Positions 1 to 11,903 of a stretch of DNA of 64,000 nt are shown piece after piece. The position numbers were made by a program, and so were the translations under genes. The notes under the pieces are model-generated. The model had not been told where the DNA came from and made no database searches. It saw nothing but the letters and a program-made list of their open reading frames with translations. The stretch comes from Rhexocercosporidium sp. MPI-PUGE-AT-0058. Its lineage: Eukaryota > Ascomycota > Leotiomycetes > Helotiales. Every line of letters begins with the position of its first letter. Within the stretch, counting starts at the first letter, position 1. The stretch spans positions 1,860,001 through 1,924,000 of the forward strand of contig JAGTJL010000010.1 in NCBI GenBank assembly GCA_020746875.1, in the 5' to 3' direction.

Positions 1-211
1 AGACACCATAATGTGAGTTGACGAAGGATTTGGGAGAGTCTTCTCCAGCGAAACCGGCGCGTACGCTGGAATAGCCTGGGTCGAGAATAATTGCTGATAC
101 TTCATCTGTAGAGGTCTGTCAGAGCTGCTTCAAGGAGCGGTTGGGGGCGCAATTACCTCCTCCATAAACGTCTGTGGGTTGCATTGACGAGTTTAGAGGT
201 TGAGACGCCAT
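1..211 (-). CDS. arp4: Actin-related protein 4 (5' end, runs off the window)
   Basis: This is the N-terminus of a nuclear actin-related protein of the Arp4 type, a subunit of the NuA4 acetyltransferase and INO80/SWR1-type remodelling complexes in fungi. Exon 1 (211 to 157) encodes 18 codons plus one base and ends in a YGG motif. A 51-bp GT-AG intron spans 156 to 106. Exon 2 resumes with [20 protein letters not shown], the conserved start of Arp4 proteins, whose [13 protein letters not shown] segment is the actin-fold phosphate-loop region. The ATG at 211 gives the start expected for the family; an in-frame ATG at 391 would add a long unrelated leader and is less likely. Only about 53 residues are visible. 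The identification rests on memory of Arp4 N-termini and is strong; the rest of the gene lies before base 1. Confidence 0.85.
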
Positions 212-921
212 GATTGCAGCTGACAATGGCAAAGGAAAGGAAGTCCAAAGTCTTTGGTTCGAGGAATGTTGATTGTCGCGTCTTCGAAGCTTGAACGCGA
301 GGCTATGGGACTGACTGTTCACCCACCACGGTCGGCTGTTGGCTCCAAACCCGCAGTTCGCCTCTGCTCCTTGCTGGGTGAAGACTTTCACCCAACACTT
401 CTTTCTGACAACTAGCAGACATTACAAGACTCAAAAAATGAAAGTGCACAGCACTCGTCTCTCTTTGAATCTCGAGGCTGGTAATATTATTTTGCCGATT
501 AGTTCTTATAGTACTCTTCCTTCTTACACTCTTCTCTGTTTGCTTTCATTTTCCCTGGCTCAAATCAAATCTCAGGCATGCCGCTATCTAGGACAAGAGT
601 ATCAAGCGCAGCTGATTTGGCTACATAAGCGCGTGAAATCCGTTAGAGCAGGCACAAATATTTGTGTACCCAGTGCTTTTTTTTGATTCAATTGCGAGTT
701 GGAGATGTTGTGGCTCTAGTAAGTCCCAAACTAATGTACGACCTTCACCTCTCTTGACCTGCTCGTCGACGTGGCATGTAATATTGCCATTTGATCTTCT
801 TGTATCTCACGCTTCATTTATCTCTCTTCTCTTTTCTTGATTCTCTTTTCTTGATTCTCTTCAGTCATTTTAGACCACTCATAATATCAAGAGTAGGTTC
901 CTATTCTTCTTGTCTGGACTC
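212..921. other. Intergenic, divergent promoter region
   Basis: This stretch lies between the arp4 start and the broken acyltransferase, which point away from each other. It is pyrimidine-rich on the plus strand near 820-870, with a tandem repeat of the kind TCTCTTTTCTTGAT. A 115-codon open frame at 339-686 has no recognisable domain and I do not consider it a gene. Confidence 0.5.
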
Positions 922-2239
922 ATGGATAGCATTTTCAATCCAAGGCAATGGTACCCATCGTTAGATCGTGTTGTATCACCCAGATCGTGGTTTCTCCCCC
1001 TTACACAGTTAGCCTTCGTCGGCTCAACCATGCTGCCGCGAAGATCACCTATTGTCATTGCAGTGCCGGCTCACATTCTCCTTGTCAGCCAGACGCGAGC
1101 AGTCTCAACTGGAGATAACATCGAAGACTTCGGACGGGCATCGTTCGTATTTGGCTTCGTGCTCAAATCCATTGATTTTGGCATCTTGACTAGACAAGGA
1201 GAAGCCTACAAGATCAAGAAAGCGAAGCCAGCAAAATACAACAGAGGACCAAGTCGTAGAAGGTTCTGGTCCTATAGGCGAAGCGCCAATGGAGGTCAGC
1301 AAAAAGCATCTGAAAGAGATCCAAGGACAGCGCCGAGCTATGGCTCTTCACTATGAGGGGCGTTGGTTAGAATTGGCAAGGTGGAGGAATCCCTTAGTGG
1401 GAACCACAATTACCCTGGTATGTTCTAACCCTCAAATAGAACTTCCGGAACTGATTTCCTCAGCTATGTCGTGTACCATACTACGTATCTTAGGCTCATA
1501 TCTCGCATGGGACATACGTAAACATGCGATGGGTTCGTTTTCTCACGTCCAATCCCCCAACCGCGGATCTTTCTTCGACGAACCCCTCAGCAACCAAGTA
1601 ATCCTCACGTGGCTCCATCAACTCGAGGCATTCTGCTCAATCAACCTCCAATACCAAGTTGGTGCGCTCCACACTGTAGCTACTGGTATCCAAACCTCCT
1701 CAGGCTGGTCTCTGCGGTTCGCAAATCTCTCAGATGGCTACCTAATCAGTCGAGCATGGGGTCGAGTTTGGCACCAACTGCTTCGTAGACCACTGGGTAT
1801 GTTAATACCACATGCCCAACGATGGCTCGGTGTCATGTCTAGAAGTACGAAGAGGACTGTGAGCCTAATCTGCTCATTTATGATGTCTGGATTTGTTCAT
1901 TGGTCAGGAGCTCTGAATTATCCTTGGACTCCCAGCTCACATGGGATGTTTACATATTTTATCATGCAAGCTCTTGTTGTCAGAATGGAGAATCTCATTA
2001 TGAACTGGGGAAAGCGGAAGAGCACCAAAGACAGCAGTGAGTCAAAAGTGACTACCATTATGAGGCGCGACTTACTGATGGGGCGTCTAGATTTGCTGAA
2101 GTGCTTCGGGTACATGTGGACTATCTCGTGGATATCCTTCTCAATGAGATGTGCTGCGAGGTATCAGTTCGAACACGGGGCTCTCAGTGATCATAATCCC
2201 TTCAAGAATAGCCTCGTCAACACCCTTGTTTTGTTTTAA
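922..2239 (+). pseudogene. Broken wax-synthase-like membrane O-acyltransferase (MBOAT-like)
   Basis: The 3' part (about 1463-2239) is an open frame typical of fungal wax-synthase-domain acyltransferases, membrane enzymes often found in secondary-metabolite clusters. It has the SRAWGRVWHQLLRRP motif and a hydrophobic segment ending SGFVHW, whose histidine is the expected catalytic residue. The 5' part (922-1260, starting MDSIFNPRQW) holds the usual N-terminal membrane region. Between them the family's RGVGWNW motif can be read only in a third frame at 1356-1394 as RGVG-stop-NWQGGGIP, where the TAG at 1368 stands for a tryptophan. A second TAG follows at 1395, and the frame differs from the segments before and after it. 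A 46-bp intron at 1418-1463 fits the 3' exon but does not rescue the frame. I conclude the gene is dead, by at least one frameshift and two stops. Confidence 0.65.
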
Positions 2240-2447
2240 ATGCCAAGTCATTTCTCTTCATGCCCACACCTCATTAAGCATCAGGGCACTCATCGGCCAA
2301 TGAAGACTAATAATAGTGGCATCACGGCTGAGGTAAATGATTGCTGAGTTGTTGGTGGCTTTAGCTCAGCCTCGTCGACGGACCACATCGAAATTGACAT
2401 AACACACACTTCTGGCCGATAGTTTCCAGCATCTACAATGTTTCACC

Positions 2448-4911
2448 ATGGATCCCATTTCCTGTCTCTCCGTTGCCGGCACCGCTGTGACCTTTGTCGA
2501 ATTTGCATTCAAAATCCTCTCCGAAACTCGACAGTTGTACGATACGGTCATTTGGCATTGCATGATCAGGCTGCAGCCGCTTCGAAAGATCTCGCCGATT
2601 TCAGCGCTAGGCTGGCAACCTCGATACGTGTTCACGGAAAGGGTAAGCCGCTCGTGGAGAGCGAAATCGTATTAGAAAGTTTGCGTCGCGAGTGCGTTGA
2701 GCTGGCCGGGGAGCTGGCAAGTAAGCTAGACGGTCTGAGGGTGAAGGAGAGAGGAAAGTTGTGGAAAAGCGTGGGGGCATTCCTGAAGAGCGTCTGGTCG
2801 AAGAAGGAATTAGAGGAAATCGAAAAGAGACTTGCAGAATACAGAAATGCTTTGAATACACGGCTGATGGGGTCTCTGCGGTATTTTTCTGCCATCCTCC
2901 CAACCGCAGTCAGAGCCGCTGATATCCCTTGGACGACGGAGGAGAGCGGATAGATCTGATCCTCAAGCGACAAGCTGAAGATTTCCAGATTCCAGAAAGC
3001 CATCGACCTAAGTCACGAAATCCGATCTCTCGTCGCTGCTGCCCTTCTTCATATTCATGGTCCTTTACAACGAGATCTCGAAGATGCAACGAAGGAACTG
3101 CTCTAGACGCTAAATAAAGAACAACGTATGTTATGCGAGAGAGTTCGAGTCAAAGAAGTGTATATACGAAAGCAAGTAGCGGAAACAATTTTGTCCAGCT
3201 TGCGTTACCCATAATCACCGAAAGGTTTGAAGAAGTCGCCGAAGCACATGAACAAACCTTTGATTGGATCTTCGAGCACCGATCAGAGAACAACAAGATC
3301 CCCTAGGATAACTTCATTCATTGGCTCGAGCATGGCGATGGCATATATTGGATCAACGGCAAAGCGGCCTCTGGAAAGTCCACTTTGAAGAAGTACATTT
3401 ACCGGAGTCCCAAGACACGCAAACATCTTATGGAATGGGCATCAGGTACTGTGTTGCGTAGAGCAGGGTTCTTTCTCTGGAACAGCGGTAAGAAAGAGCA
3501 GCGGACACAAGCAACACTCTTAAGATCTCTACTGCATGACGTTTTGCAACAGGCTCTAAACCTCATCCTAGTTGTTCCCTAGTCTCAATGGGCTTCCTAG
3601 TATGCTTCTAAAACAGATATGGCCATTGTCGCCTCGGTATGTTCAGCTTGAAACTTGGGTAGTGATAACACTGATAAGCGACTGCAGGTCGATTCATGGT
3701 CGCTGAAGACACTTTCAGTAGCTTTTCAAGTTCTTGTTTCGCAGACTGAAATCCCTATGAAGCTTTGCCTCTTTATCGACGGCCTAGACGAATACGAAGG
3801 GAGTGACCTTGACATTGCTAAACTCTTCGGAGATTTTGCTGTATCAACACATGTTAAAGTCTGCACTAGCAGCCGACCACATGTTGCTTTCGAACATGCT
3901 TTCTGCAAATGGCCTTAGTTGCGGCTGCAGGACTTGACCAGCAACGACATCCGCCGGTATGTTTTGGATCGCCTAGTCGGAGATCCAACGATGGAACAAA
4001 TGGCCTGCAAGGAGCCCGCGCTATGTACTGAGCTGGTATCTGAGATAGTGGAAAACGCAGACGGGGTATTTCTGTTGGTCACCCTGGTAGTGACTTCATT
4101 GCTGAACGGGCTCGCCAACGGTGACCGAATCTTACATCTTTAAAGGAGATTGAAAGCCCTCCCAAAAGACTTGACCGAGCTCTATAAACATATGGTTCTG
4201 ATGGTAGACGAGGTCTACCAAGAAGAGGCGTCTCAGATCTACCAGATAATCTACGCGGCCGCTGAGCAGCTGGGGGACGTCGTTCCAGCAACGCCCCCAA
4301 CTATCCTCTAACTTTCATTCGCCATGGCGGACGATCCAAACCTGGTGTTAAAAGCCGAACTTGATTTTCTGACTGAGACTGACATTCTTCAACAATGCAA
4401 AAGCATGGACACGATGCTTCGAACTCGCTGCGGTGGACTCATCGAAACACAATTTGCAGGCTCGAAGGCTGCGAACCCGACACCCTGGATGAAGGTCTCC
4501 TACCTCCACCTTACAGTTCGCGACTTCCTGGAGAAAAGGGAAATACAAGCTATCATCAAAGATCACAGCACGGACTATGATCCTAATGCTGCCTTGTTGA
4601 AAGGCGCGATCTTACAATTGAAAGTCTCTAGAGTTGGCCGTCACTTAGGCTTGGGTGGATTCACAAACAAGGCGGCGGTGCTTGCGCAAGGGTTCACGTA
4701 GCTACGTCGCGGCGAGGATGCGAAGCACCCGATGCTTAAAAGGTGTTTTGCCGAATTTCTTAAAGTCGGTAGCGCTCTTGACGATGGAGCTCTCCATGGT
4801 CCATTTTCATCCGCTCAACATCTGGCAGATGCCTGCAGCATGCAAATACCCGAAGAGAAGATACTAGAGGTTCCTGAATCGAAATCTCTTGTCCAGAGAT
4901 GGCTTTGGAGA
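2448..4911 (+). pseudogene. Broken NACHT (STAND/NLR-like) protein gene
   Basis: The gene begins MDPISCLSVAGTAVTFVEFA, the usual start of the fungal N-terminal domain before NACHT. The frame slips near 2540-2580 and again near 2950. The NACHT core follows in one frame. Its Walker A reads NGKAASGKSTL near 3355, and Walker B reads LCLFIDGLDEYEG near 3765. Then come the SSRP motif, the LQDLTSNDIRRYV segment and the LPKDLTELYKHM segment. That same frame is cut by TAG at 3304, TAG at 3916, TAA at 4141 and TAA at 4309, plus stops around 3580-3650. Several stops fit CAA/CAG to TAA/TAG changes. Residual coding sense continues to about 4700, with weaker traces to 4911. In the living family these proteins sense non-self or stress and trigger cell death; this copy cannot be expressed whole. 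Confidence 0.88.
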
Positions 4912-5051
4912 TAAAGGGATTCGCGGGAAACTTTCCCGCGTCAAGTTGTCTGTTTAGATACTTGATAAGTCGTACAAAGCATTCATCGCAATTTGAGCTA
5001 CAGTTTGAAATTCACCTCCTCCATCAGGCCGAAAATCCAGAAAGACCTATT

Positions 5052-6209
5052 CTACGGTTGAACAGGAGTAGTCGCCACGCCCAGAAAAGCATCTCCCTCT
5101 CCAAAATACAAGAACCATTTTCCTCGAAACTGCACTAGCCCCTCGCTAAACACAACATTGTCAACCTGCCCATTAATCTCCCTCACATTCGTCGGCTGCA
5201 ACAACGGAGTCTCCAGCCTGGCCAGCGGCGGTCCATACGGCAAATTCACGGGATCAATCAACATCTGCCCAGTACTATACTGAGTTGCCTTGAAGCCCCC
5301 CTGCCCTGTCGCAACCCCATTGTATATCTTCAACCACTTCCCATCCCTAGTCTTGACAGGTGGCGAAGCCGATTCCATTAGGGCCTGCTCCCACACATTC
5401 AATTTCGGTGCGTAAACTGGCTGGTTATACGACACATTCCAATGAATCAGATCCGTGGAATTAGCAAAATACAGAAAAGAGTCCCCGAAATGCATGTGGT
5501 ACGTTCCATCCGGTTGTCTCTCGTTCAAAATCGCTCCGCTCTTGCTCCATCCCTGTCGCGGCACCCAGGAATTTAGCGGATCCTGCCAGTTCCACAGCAC
5601 GTCTGTGACATTAGGTAGCATTGGACCGTACTTCGTCCACTCAACGAGATCTGTCGATGTAGCTAAGCAAAGCCGGGCAGTCGTCCCGTCGTAGGCAGTG
5701 TATGTCATGTAGAATGTCCCATTGACTCTTATGACTCTCGGATCCTCACAACCACCCGGAATCTCGTACCATTCTGTGGGTGTGAGGACTGGCTGATTGT
5801 ACCGAGTGAAATTATATCCATCTTCAGACCAAGCGAGTCCAATCGTTGATGTCTTCGACGAGTTCTGCGCACGGTACAGGAGCCAGACTTTATCGTCGAT
5901 GACAATCGCAGAGGGGTTGTATAGATAAGCTGATTCCCAGTTATTCGCCGGATTTGGTGCAAGAATAGGGTTCTTCTCGTACTCCGTGAACCCGAGTAGT
6001 GGGAAGTACGGGGCTGTGTAGTTCGTCTCATTTTCAGTCGAGTCTTCTGTTACCTCTGGAACCGAGTTGGACGAATAGATGGGATATGTGCCATTGGATG
6101 TGGCGTTGAAGTTGTTGATTTGAGCTGTGATCATCTCGCTGCTGCCCAGCAGTAGAGCAGAAAGCAATGTCACGGTCCGTACTGGGAACATCGCGAGATA
6201 TTTCACCAT
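5052..6209 (-). CDS. Secreted GH130-type beta-mannoside phosphorylase/hydrolase-like protein
   Basis: The gene is an intact single exon. I chose the ATG at 6209 (context AACCATGG) over the in-frame ATG at 6257, because it puts the hydrophobic stretch VRTVTLLSALLLGSS of a signal peptide near the N-terminus, giving about 385 residues. The body reads as a five-bladed beta-propeller of glycoside hydrolase family 130. Seen motifs are NPILAP, YNPSAIVIDDKVWLLYRAQ, IGLAWSEDGYNF and the hallmark GGCEDPRVIRVNGTFYMTYTA, followed by repeated blade motifs such as LATSTDLVEW and FANSTDLIHW and a terminal FYLGVA-like strand. Family members cleave or phosphorolyse beta-mannosides. Several NxS/T sites fit secretion. 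Whether it is a phosphorylase or a hydrolase cannot be settled by reading. Its neighbours on both sides are pseudogenes. Confidence 0.85.
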   Translation of the reverse strand: MVKYLAMFPVRTVTLLSALLLGSSEMITAQINNFNATSNGTYPIYSSNSVPEVTEDSTENETNYTAPYFPLLGFTEYEKNPILAPNPANNWESAYLYNPSAIVIDDKVWLLYRAQNSSKTSTIGLAWSEDGYNFTRYNQPVLTPTEWYEIPGGCEDPRVIRVNGTFYMTYTAYDGTTARLCLATSTDLVEWTKYGPMLPNVTDVLWNWQDPLNSWVPRQGWSKSGAILNERQPDGTYHMHFGDSFLYFANSTDLIHWNVSYNQPVYAPKLNVWEQALMESASPPVKTRDGKWLKIYNGVATGQGGFKATQYSTGQMLIDPVNLPYGPPLARLETPLLQPTNVREINGQVDNVVFSEGLVQFRGKWFLYFGEGDAFLGVATTPVQP

Positions 6210-6976
6210 GGTTAGAATATCTCCAGTATTCTGGATCCGGAAGGATTCTTGGAGCATGATTTAAATACCAGCTAGTTTGGTGATATGAATAAGCAGCTGA
6301 TCAAATCCTGTTTGCTGTCCCGTCTGCTAGTCCACGAACTGCTCTTAGGGGAGAGCTGGAAAGTCGCCATTGTCGTCATGGGCTTCGCTTGTTTGGTGTA
6401 TCAAAACCATCCGAACACTGTCCGGAACACTCTCCGTCTCTAGGTCTCCCGTCAAATCAACTTCAATTGGTGCCCGCGTCAAGCTTTGCCAACCCCGCAC
6501 CTTCTCTTCGTGAAAAGGGGCAAAGCGGGGTTAAGCGAGAGACTTGCGCTGTAGTAAGGCTGGAGATCCCTCTCAGTATTTGGTCAAAGGAGCTTTGCTA
6601 GTTTACATCTATCCAGTACACGAGTATGGACTTCTCGCCAGTTCCAATTTTCAGTGTAGTTTCAGCATATTCCTGTTTCAAAATTCCAAGCCCCTGATTT
6701 ATTGGTTGTAGATTTGCTAGTTCGTTCATCTATCTCATGGTCCGTTCACTAACTACTCAGTTTTCATTGACGTGGACCCCCACAACATGTTCGTACATTA
6801 CTTATCATTTAATCGTATATGGCAATGCAAGATTAGATTTCGAAGTTCTGCACTTGATGTAGATTGTGACTATAGGGATATGCTTCTTGTAAGCAGGGCG
6901 ATGTCGCTCCCAATCCCCGTGCCTGCGTTATCATGTCTCCACACAGGGAATTTGCCCTGAGAATACGTGATATGTA
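6210..6976. other. Intergenic, promoter side of the GH130 gene
   Basis: I see no gene here. Short open frames at 6389-6601 and 6772-6960 have no recognisable content. The stretch at 6540-6960 is moderately AT-rich and holds nothing I can name. Confidence 0.5.
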
Positions 6977-8215
6977 TCATCTCAGAAATGATGATTTGAC
7001 TTGCAGCCTTGACCGCTTGAATGATTTTCGGGTAACCAGTGTACAATAGAACGAATGTTTTCCCTGAAGGATCACAATGCGTTTGCTGGGATGGACTGCA
7101 GATAAATGGAAATTCCGTTGAAGTGAAAATGGGGAAGTAGTCACTAAAGGGACCTTTGGTCTGGATGCAGTTTCCCTTCCAATCTCAACTAGATCTGTGA
7201 CAAGATTCAACAAAGTTCGGTAAAATGAAAGTGTTCCGGCGCAACTCGCAAGTGTAGACATAAAGGTAGGCATTGAGATGCGAGTTCCATGTGACCTGCT
7301 TGAAAGTATCAGGTTTCCTATGTCCTGTAAGACTGGGTGGCCTTCATCGCTAACTGTTCCTTGAGTCGATCCTGGGCCGAGAATCGCTTGTTCTTCTGTT
7401 GGATCGTAGACTCGCTTTATGGTGAACTTTATTCCGTTCCAATAATCGTAAGCATTTATATCCCTCTGCGATGCGTGACGAACTCGCAATGCATAGGCAC
7501 CGTCGTAATACTTCTTCGTGTTCGTGCCACCATATAGATACACCCTTTCGTCTTTGGCCAAAAGTTGCCCGTGTTCACCTTATTAATGCTCACTCACATT
7601 CCACAAATGTCTACAGGAACTGTCAGCTCAAAGACTTGTCCAGGAAATTCCACCGAACTTAGTTAGGCACTTACTTTGGAGTACGCTTGCAAGTAGGATA
7701 CTAGGATATTCGCCCGAGATATCCACAATAGCGACGCCTGCTCCAACGATCTCATCAAGTCCCTCAGGACGATAATTTTTCAAAAAGTACAGTACAGAAT
7801 CACTCGGTAGACGATCCGGGATGTGCGATCATATTCGTCAATCCAATTCTGTATTTCGATTCCGCTGTATCACCCTCAAAGTAACCGCAAAACATCGGGG
7901 GATTCCTATTGTTATCCAAGTTGAAATCTGTGACGTCTCGGAGATCGGCTTCAATGTATCCTGTAGAGTTGGCGGGAAGTAGATTATAGGGAGGTGTTTG
8001 GTAGAAGCGACCATGAGCGGAACCATCGCCGCAAGTCAGTGTATCTCCATGAGTGTTGATGATGATGTTTCCGATTGTTCCCGAAAAGCCAAGATCGCGG
8101 ATATCTTCTGTGTTAGTGCTGGTGATATTTCCCATCAACTCGGATGTTACTGAGATTGAAGTGATAATCAATGGAAGTGCTGTCGATGCGAAAAGGCCGA
8201 GGAATCCCTAGGCAT
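6977..8215 (-). pseudogene. Broken secreted-protein gene, possibly DUF4185-like propeller
   Basis: Coding sense runs on the minus strand in pieces. The first (from about 8213) starts in a hydrophobic stretch GFLGLFASTALPL that resembles a signal peptide and continues through CGDGSAHGRFYQTPPYN to AHPGSSTE, where a TGA falls at 7800-7802. The next frame (DSVLYFLKNYRPEGLDEIVG to about 7682) then ends at a good GTAAGT donor. After an acceptor near 7616, coding sense resumes at LLAKDERVYLYGGT and YDYWNGIKF. Near 7310 the frame slips again: FKQVTWNSHLNAYLYVYT is readable only one base over. At least two frameshifts break the gene. The pattern (secreted, WNG and YLYVY strands) recalls fungal secreted propellers annotated DUF4185, but this is from memory and weak. 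It ends only about 150 bp from the hAT element. Confidence 0.55.
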
Positions 8216-8359
8216 GATCAAGTAGAGTCTAGGAAAGCGAATAAGTAAGGAGTGTAGTTCCGTACCTAGAAATATGTAGACGTTATTTCATGTACAAGCA
8301 AAGCTGTTGATTTTGATATTCAAGCGACGAATGCACCTTCTCCAAAGACTATTTCAATG

Positions 8360-8390
8360 GTTCCCTCCAGTGTGACAAATTTCTAATCTA
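8360..8390 (+). repeat. Left target duplication and left terminal inverted repeat of the hAT element
   Basis: GTTCCCTC at 8360-8367 is repeated exactly at 11904-11911, an 8-bp target-site duplication. The element then starts at 8368 with CAGTGTGACAAAT, the inverted partner of the right end. The CAGTG start and 8-bp duplication are diagnostic of the hAT superfamily. Confidence 0.9.
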
Positions 8391-11300
8391 CTACTTGAGT
8401 AGTAATTTAGAGTAGTAGATTAGATTAGATTAGATTAAATTAGTAAAAAATCTAAAAATCTAAGATTAGATTTAAAGTAGTAAATCTTGCCTAATCTAAA
8501 TTATTAGATTATTAATAAATATATTTTATATAAGTTAATATATAAGTAAGTAATTAAGAGATATTAAATTAAAAACTAATGTAATTAAAAACTTTTATTT
8601 ATAACTATACTAAATAAACTAATCAATAATAAATATATTCTCTTCTTTAATATTAATTCTTTCTTCTTCTTTTAAGTCTTTTTTAAAGACACTCTAGCTT
8701 TTTAAAGAGATTATTAATTTAAAAGTCTCTTTATTAAGCCTATTTCTTAGCTTATTAATAAGAGCCCCTTAATTAAAATATCTCTCCGAAGACGCGGAAG
8801 TTGCCGGTATTTGTAAATAGTTGCGAGCTATTAAAAATAAAACTGGAAATTTGTCTTTATTATTAAATCAAAAGGTTAAAGGTTGAACCTAATAAAATAA
8901 AATATTAGTATTTATTTTAATAAAATAATAATATAATAATTAAAAACTTATAGTTCTATTTACTTTTCTTTCGTCGAAATATAAAGTAAATTCATCAACT
9001 TCGTTGTTATCGTTGTTTTCTATATATATATCTAAATCGTCGTCGTCGTTTCGATTTAAATTTATGTTTTCGGCTTGTTGTAAAGGAGGTAAACTTAATA
9101 AATAGTCTTATTTATATTTATAAAAGTTAATAAGTTATTTTTTTTAATAATTATTCTTTAAAAGTATAACTTACATATTATATATTTCTCTTAATCAATT
9201 AAATATATCAGTCGATTGACCTCTATTAAGGCCTATAAGCTCTAAACCGTCTCTTTTAATTCTAGGATCTAAAATCAAAGATAAATATAAAGCTTTATTA
9301 TCAAGGTTTATACCCTGCTTAGGGTAATATTTCCTTAATTTAATAATGCCTTTATTTATAGCGTTTATAAATAGAGGATCCTAAAAAAATAATTAGCTTA
9401 CTTTATTAGTATTTATTAAGTTATACTTACATTTAATTCTTCTCGAATAGTTTTTAACCGATTATATATATTATATACCTCTAGTATTAAATAATATATA
9501 GTCGGGTATTTATCGGCTTGTAATTTCGTAGTAGCTTTTACAAAGATATTAAATATCTTAAGGCACTTTTTTAAATATAAAATTTCGGAGTCTTTTAATA
9601 AAAGAATAGTTTTATTCTTTTTAAAAGCTTTTGACTCGGATAAGCTAATAACGATTTTAATAGCCGGCTAAAGGTGTAAAAAGTCTTTAAGTATATTAGC
9701 TATTGAAGACCACCTTGTTTTTTGATCTAAAGTAGTATTAATTAGTATATTATTAATAATATATATCTTAATAAAATAACTTACTAAGTTGAGGTATTTT
9801 AGGATTTTGTATATTAAGAGCTTGTATTTGGCTCTTTAATAATCTCATATTTTCTTGAGAATATTTAACTCCAATTATTATTCTTCGAATTCGATTCCAT
9901 AAAGAAATATCTAAATAAAAGTTAATTTATTAATAAATAATATCAATTTATTATAAAGGTAAACTTACTATTAGGTATATCTTCTTCAATTTCGTCTTCA
10001 TTTTCGATGTTATAAACATCATTATTATTAAGGTTATTATAAGCCTCTTTTATAATAGCTTTTAAGATATCTTATACTACTAAGTTTAAAACGTGAGCAA
10101 TACAAAATATATCGCCTTAAAAAGCTATTCCAGATAAATTATAATAGCTTTTTAAAGCTTTTATTAAAGTATCATTTGAACTAGCATTATCTCTTGTAAT
10201 ACTATATAAATAATTAGTTATATTCTTAATAAATTAAATAGAAAACGTACCTAGTAATATTATATTCAATATTATAATCTTGTAACGTTTGTAATAAGAC
10301 TTCGAATAAATAAAGGCCAGAGTGAGGCTCTTTTAAATCCTTCATTGCTAATAAATAAGACTTTAATTAAAAGTCTTTATTAATATAGTGACTACATTAA
10401 GTTAATAATTTATTTACCTTAATTAGATTTTAATAATACTTACATTATAATTCCAAGATAAGCGTCTTGATTAATAGCCGTCCAAGCGTCTAAAGTTAAA
10501 CTAAAAGAACCGTTTGTTTTAATGTTTGTATTAAGCTCCTCTTTTATTAAAGATTGTTTCTTTAAATAAAGAGAATTCAAATCTTTTTTAAAAGCTTGAT
10601 AATATAACTTCGGTACTTGACTATAAAGTATTAGTGTAATTACTTTATAAAAGTTATAATAAAGACTTACTTATTAAGATAAAATAATAACTCTTTAAAA
10701 GAGTTTAAAGTAATTGCTCGGAACAATATATTGTTTAATATAATAAACTTAAAAAGAAGCTTCTTAAATTTATTAATATTAAATACTTATTTAAGAGATT
10801 TAGGCCGTTTAGTAGCTCTTTGTTTAATAAAAGCGTCCGAAATAGTACTAGTAGTTCCTTGTGAAGATTCAGTTACGTCGGAATTTATAAATAATTATTA
10901 GCTTAAATCCTTAATATAATTTAAAAAAATACGTACTATTGTCTATATTATTTAAAACTCTCCTTATATTAAAAGCTTTATGAGAATTTTTATAATGAGT
11001 AATATAATTACTCGTAGACTTATAAACTCTTTTGTTTTTCTAAGTTTTACTATTAATTAATTAGTAAATATTTTAATAAATATTAATAAAGGGGTTATAT
11101 AACTTACTTGTAACCGGGACGTAAACATTTAATAGTAACCGTTCGATAGTTTTCGATATTTTCCGGATTTTCTTTAGGAGGATTTAAAGTCTTAGAAAAT
11201 AGCTTTTTTTTATATATAATAGGGCTATTTTCTAATTCTTCAAGCTTAAATTCAGGAGAATTTTAAGCTATATTTAAGGCGACGGAGGTTTTATTAACCA

Positions 11301-11903
11301 TTTTAAATAATAAGTAGTAGAATAAGATCGATACTTATATAATAATTTAATAGTATTAAGTAAGATAAGTAAAATACTTTAAATAAAGAAAAGTAAACGT
11401 CGGTAAAAGGGAACGACTTATTTATACCTAATATTTAAGTTCTAGTAAATTCTATAGCTTAAAATAATTAATAATATAACAGAAAGCCTTAGAAAGTTGA
11501 TTTATAATCCGAATTATAAATCAAAACATTTCTAATATAATAATTATTAATTTAATTAATAAGTTATAAATAATCTTTAATTTATAATATAATTACTTAT
11601 TAATATAACTAGCTTTATTAAATAATTTCTTAATTAAAGTTATATTTATAAAGTTATTAAGTAAACTACGTGAGAAGAATCACTATTTGTTACTTAGGTA
11701 AAGCCGCTCGCTAAGCCTTATTTGGTAAGGACCGTTGCTTTAGACTACTTTTGGCTAGTGTAATAATTACATGACTACTACTCAAGTAGTAATCTAGAGT
11801 AGTAGATTAGATTAGATTAGATTTAGAGTAGTATATAAATTTACTAGATTAGAGTAGAGTAGTGAGTATTACTCTAATCTAATTTAATCTATTTATCACA
11901 CTG
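8368..11903 (-). mobile_element. Full-length, RIP-like degraded hAT DNA transposon (3536 bp)
   Basis: The element is bounded by imperfect inverted repeats: CAGTGTGACAAAT on the left, CAGTGTGATAAAT as the reverse complement of the right end. Exact 8-bp duplications GTTCCCTC flank both ends. Subterminal GAGTAGTAGATTAGATTAGATTAG-type arrays occur near 8408-8440 and 11795-11870, as expected for hAT transposase binding regions. The interior is extremely AT-rich, unlike the flanking DNA, and carries many TAA/TAG codons where a hAT transposase would have CAA/CAG. This fits C-to-T mutation in CpA context by RIP after the element had multiplied. The transposase is recognisable on the minus strand (separate entry). 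The intact duplication shows that the insertion boundaries are undisturbed. It sits about 60 bp upstream of coding sense of the next NACHT pseudogene. Confidence 0.92.
9000..11301 (-). pseudogene. hAT transposase, degraded
   Basis: Read on the minus strand, an ATG at 11301 opens a frame beginning MVNKTSVALNIA that meets a stop within 13 codons, where a glutamine codon is plausible. Further conserved pieces of fungal hAT transposases follow in order. A BED-type zinc finger remnant, KVYKSTSNYITHYKNSH (near 11040-10990), keeps its paired histidines. The signature FSLTLDAWTAINQDAYLGI sits near 10520-10450. A block GDIFCIAHVLNLVV-stop-DIL near 10130-10060 corresponds to the RC..H.LNL block of hAT proteins. 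Stops and AT drift interrupt every segment. The C-terminal dimerisation region should lie toward 9000-9500, but I could not read it with confidence, so that boundary is approximate. Confidence 0.85.

Noticed and set aside
339..686. 115-codon open frame upstream of the acyltransferase relic
   Set aside because: No domain and low coding character; it overlaps the arp4 promoter.
8380..11900. AT-rich block as a centromere or mitochondrial insertion
   Set aside because: The 8-bp duplication, terminal repeats and hAT transposase blocks explain it fully.
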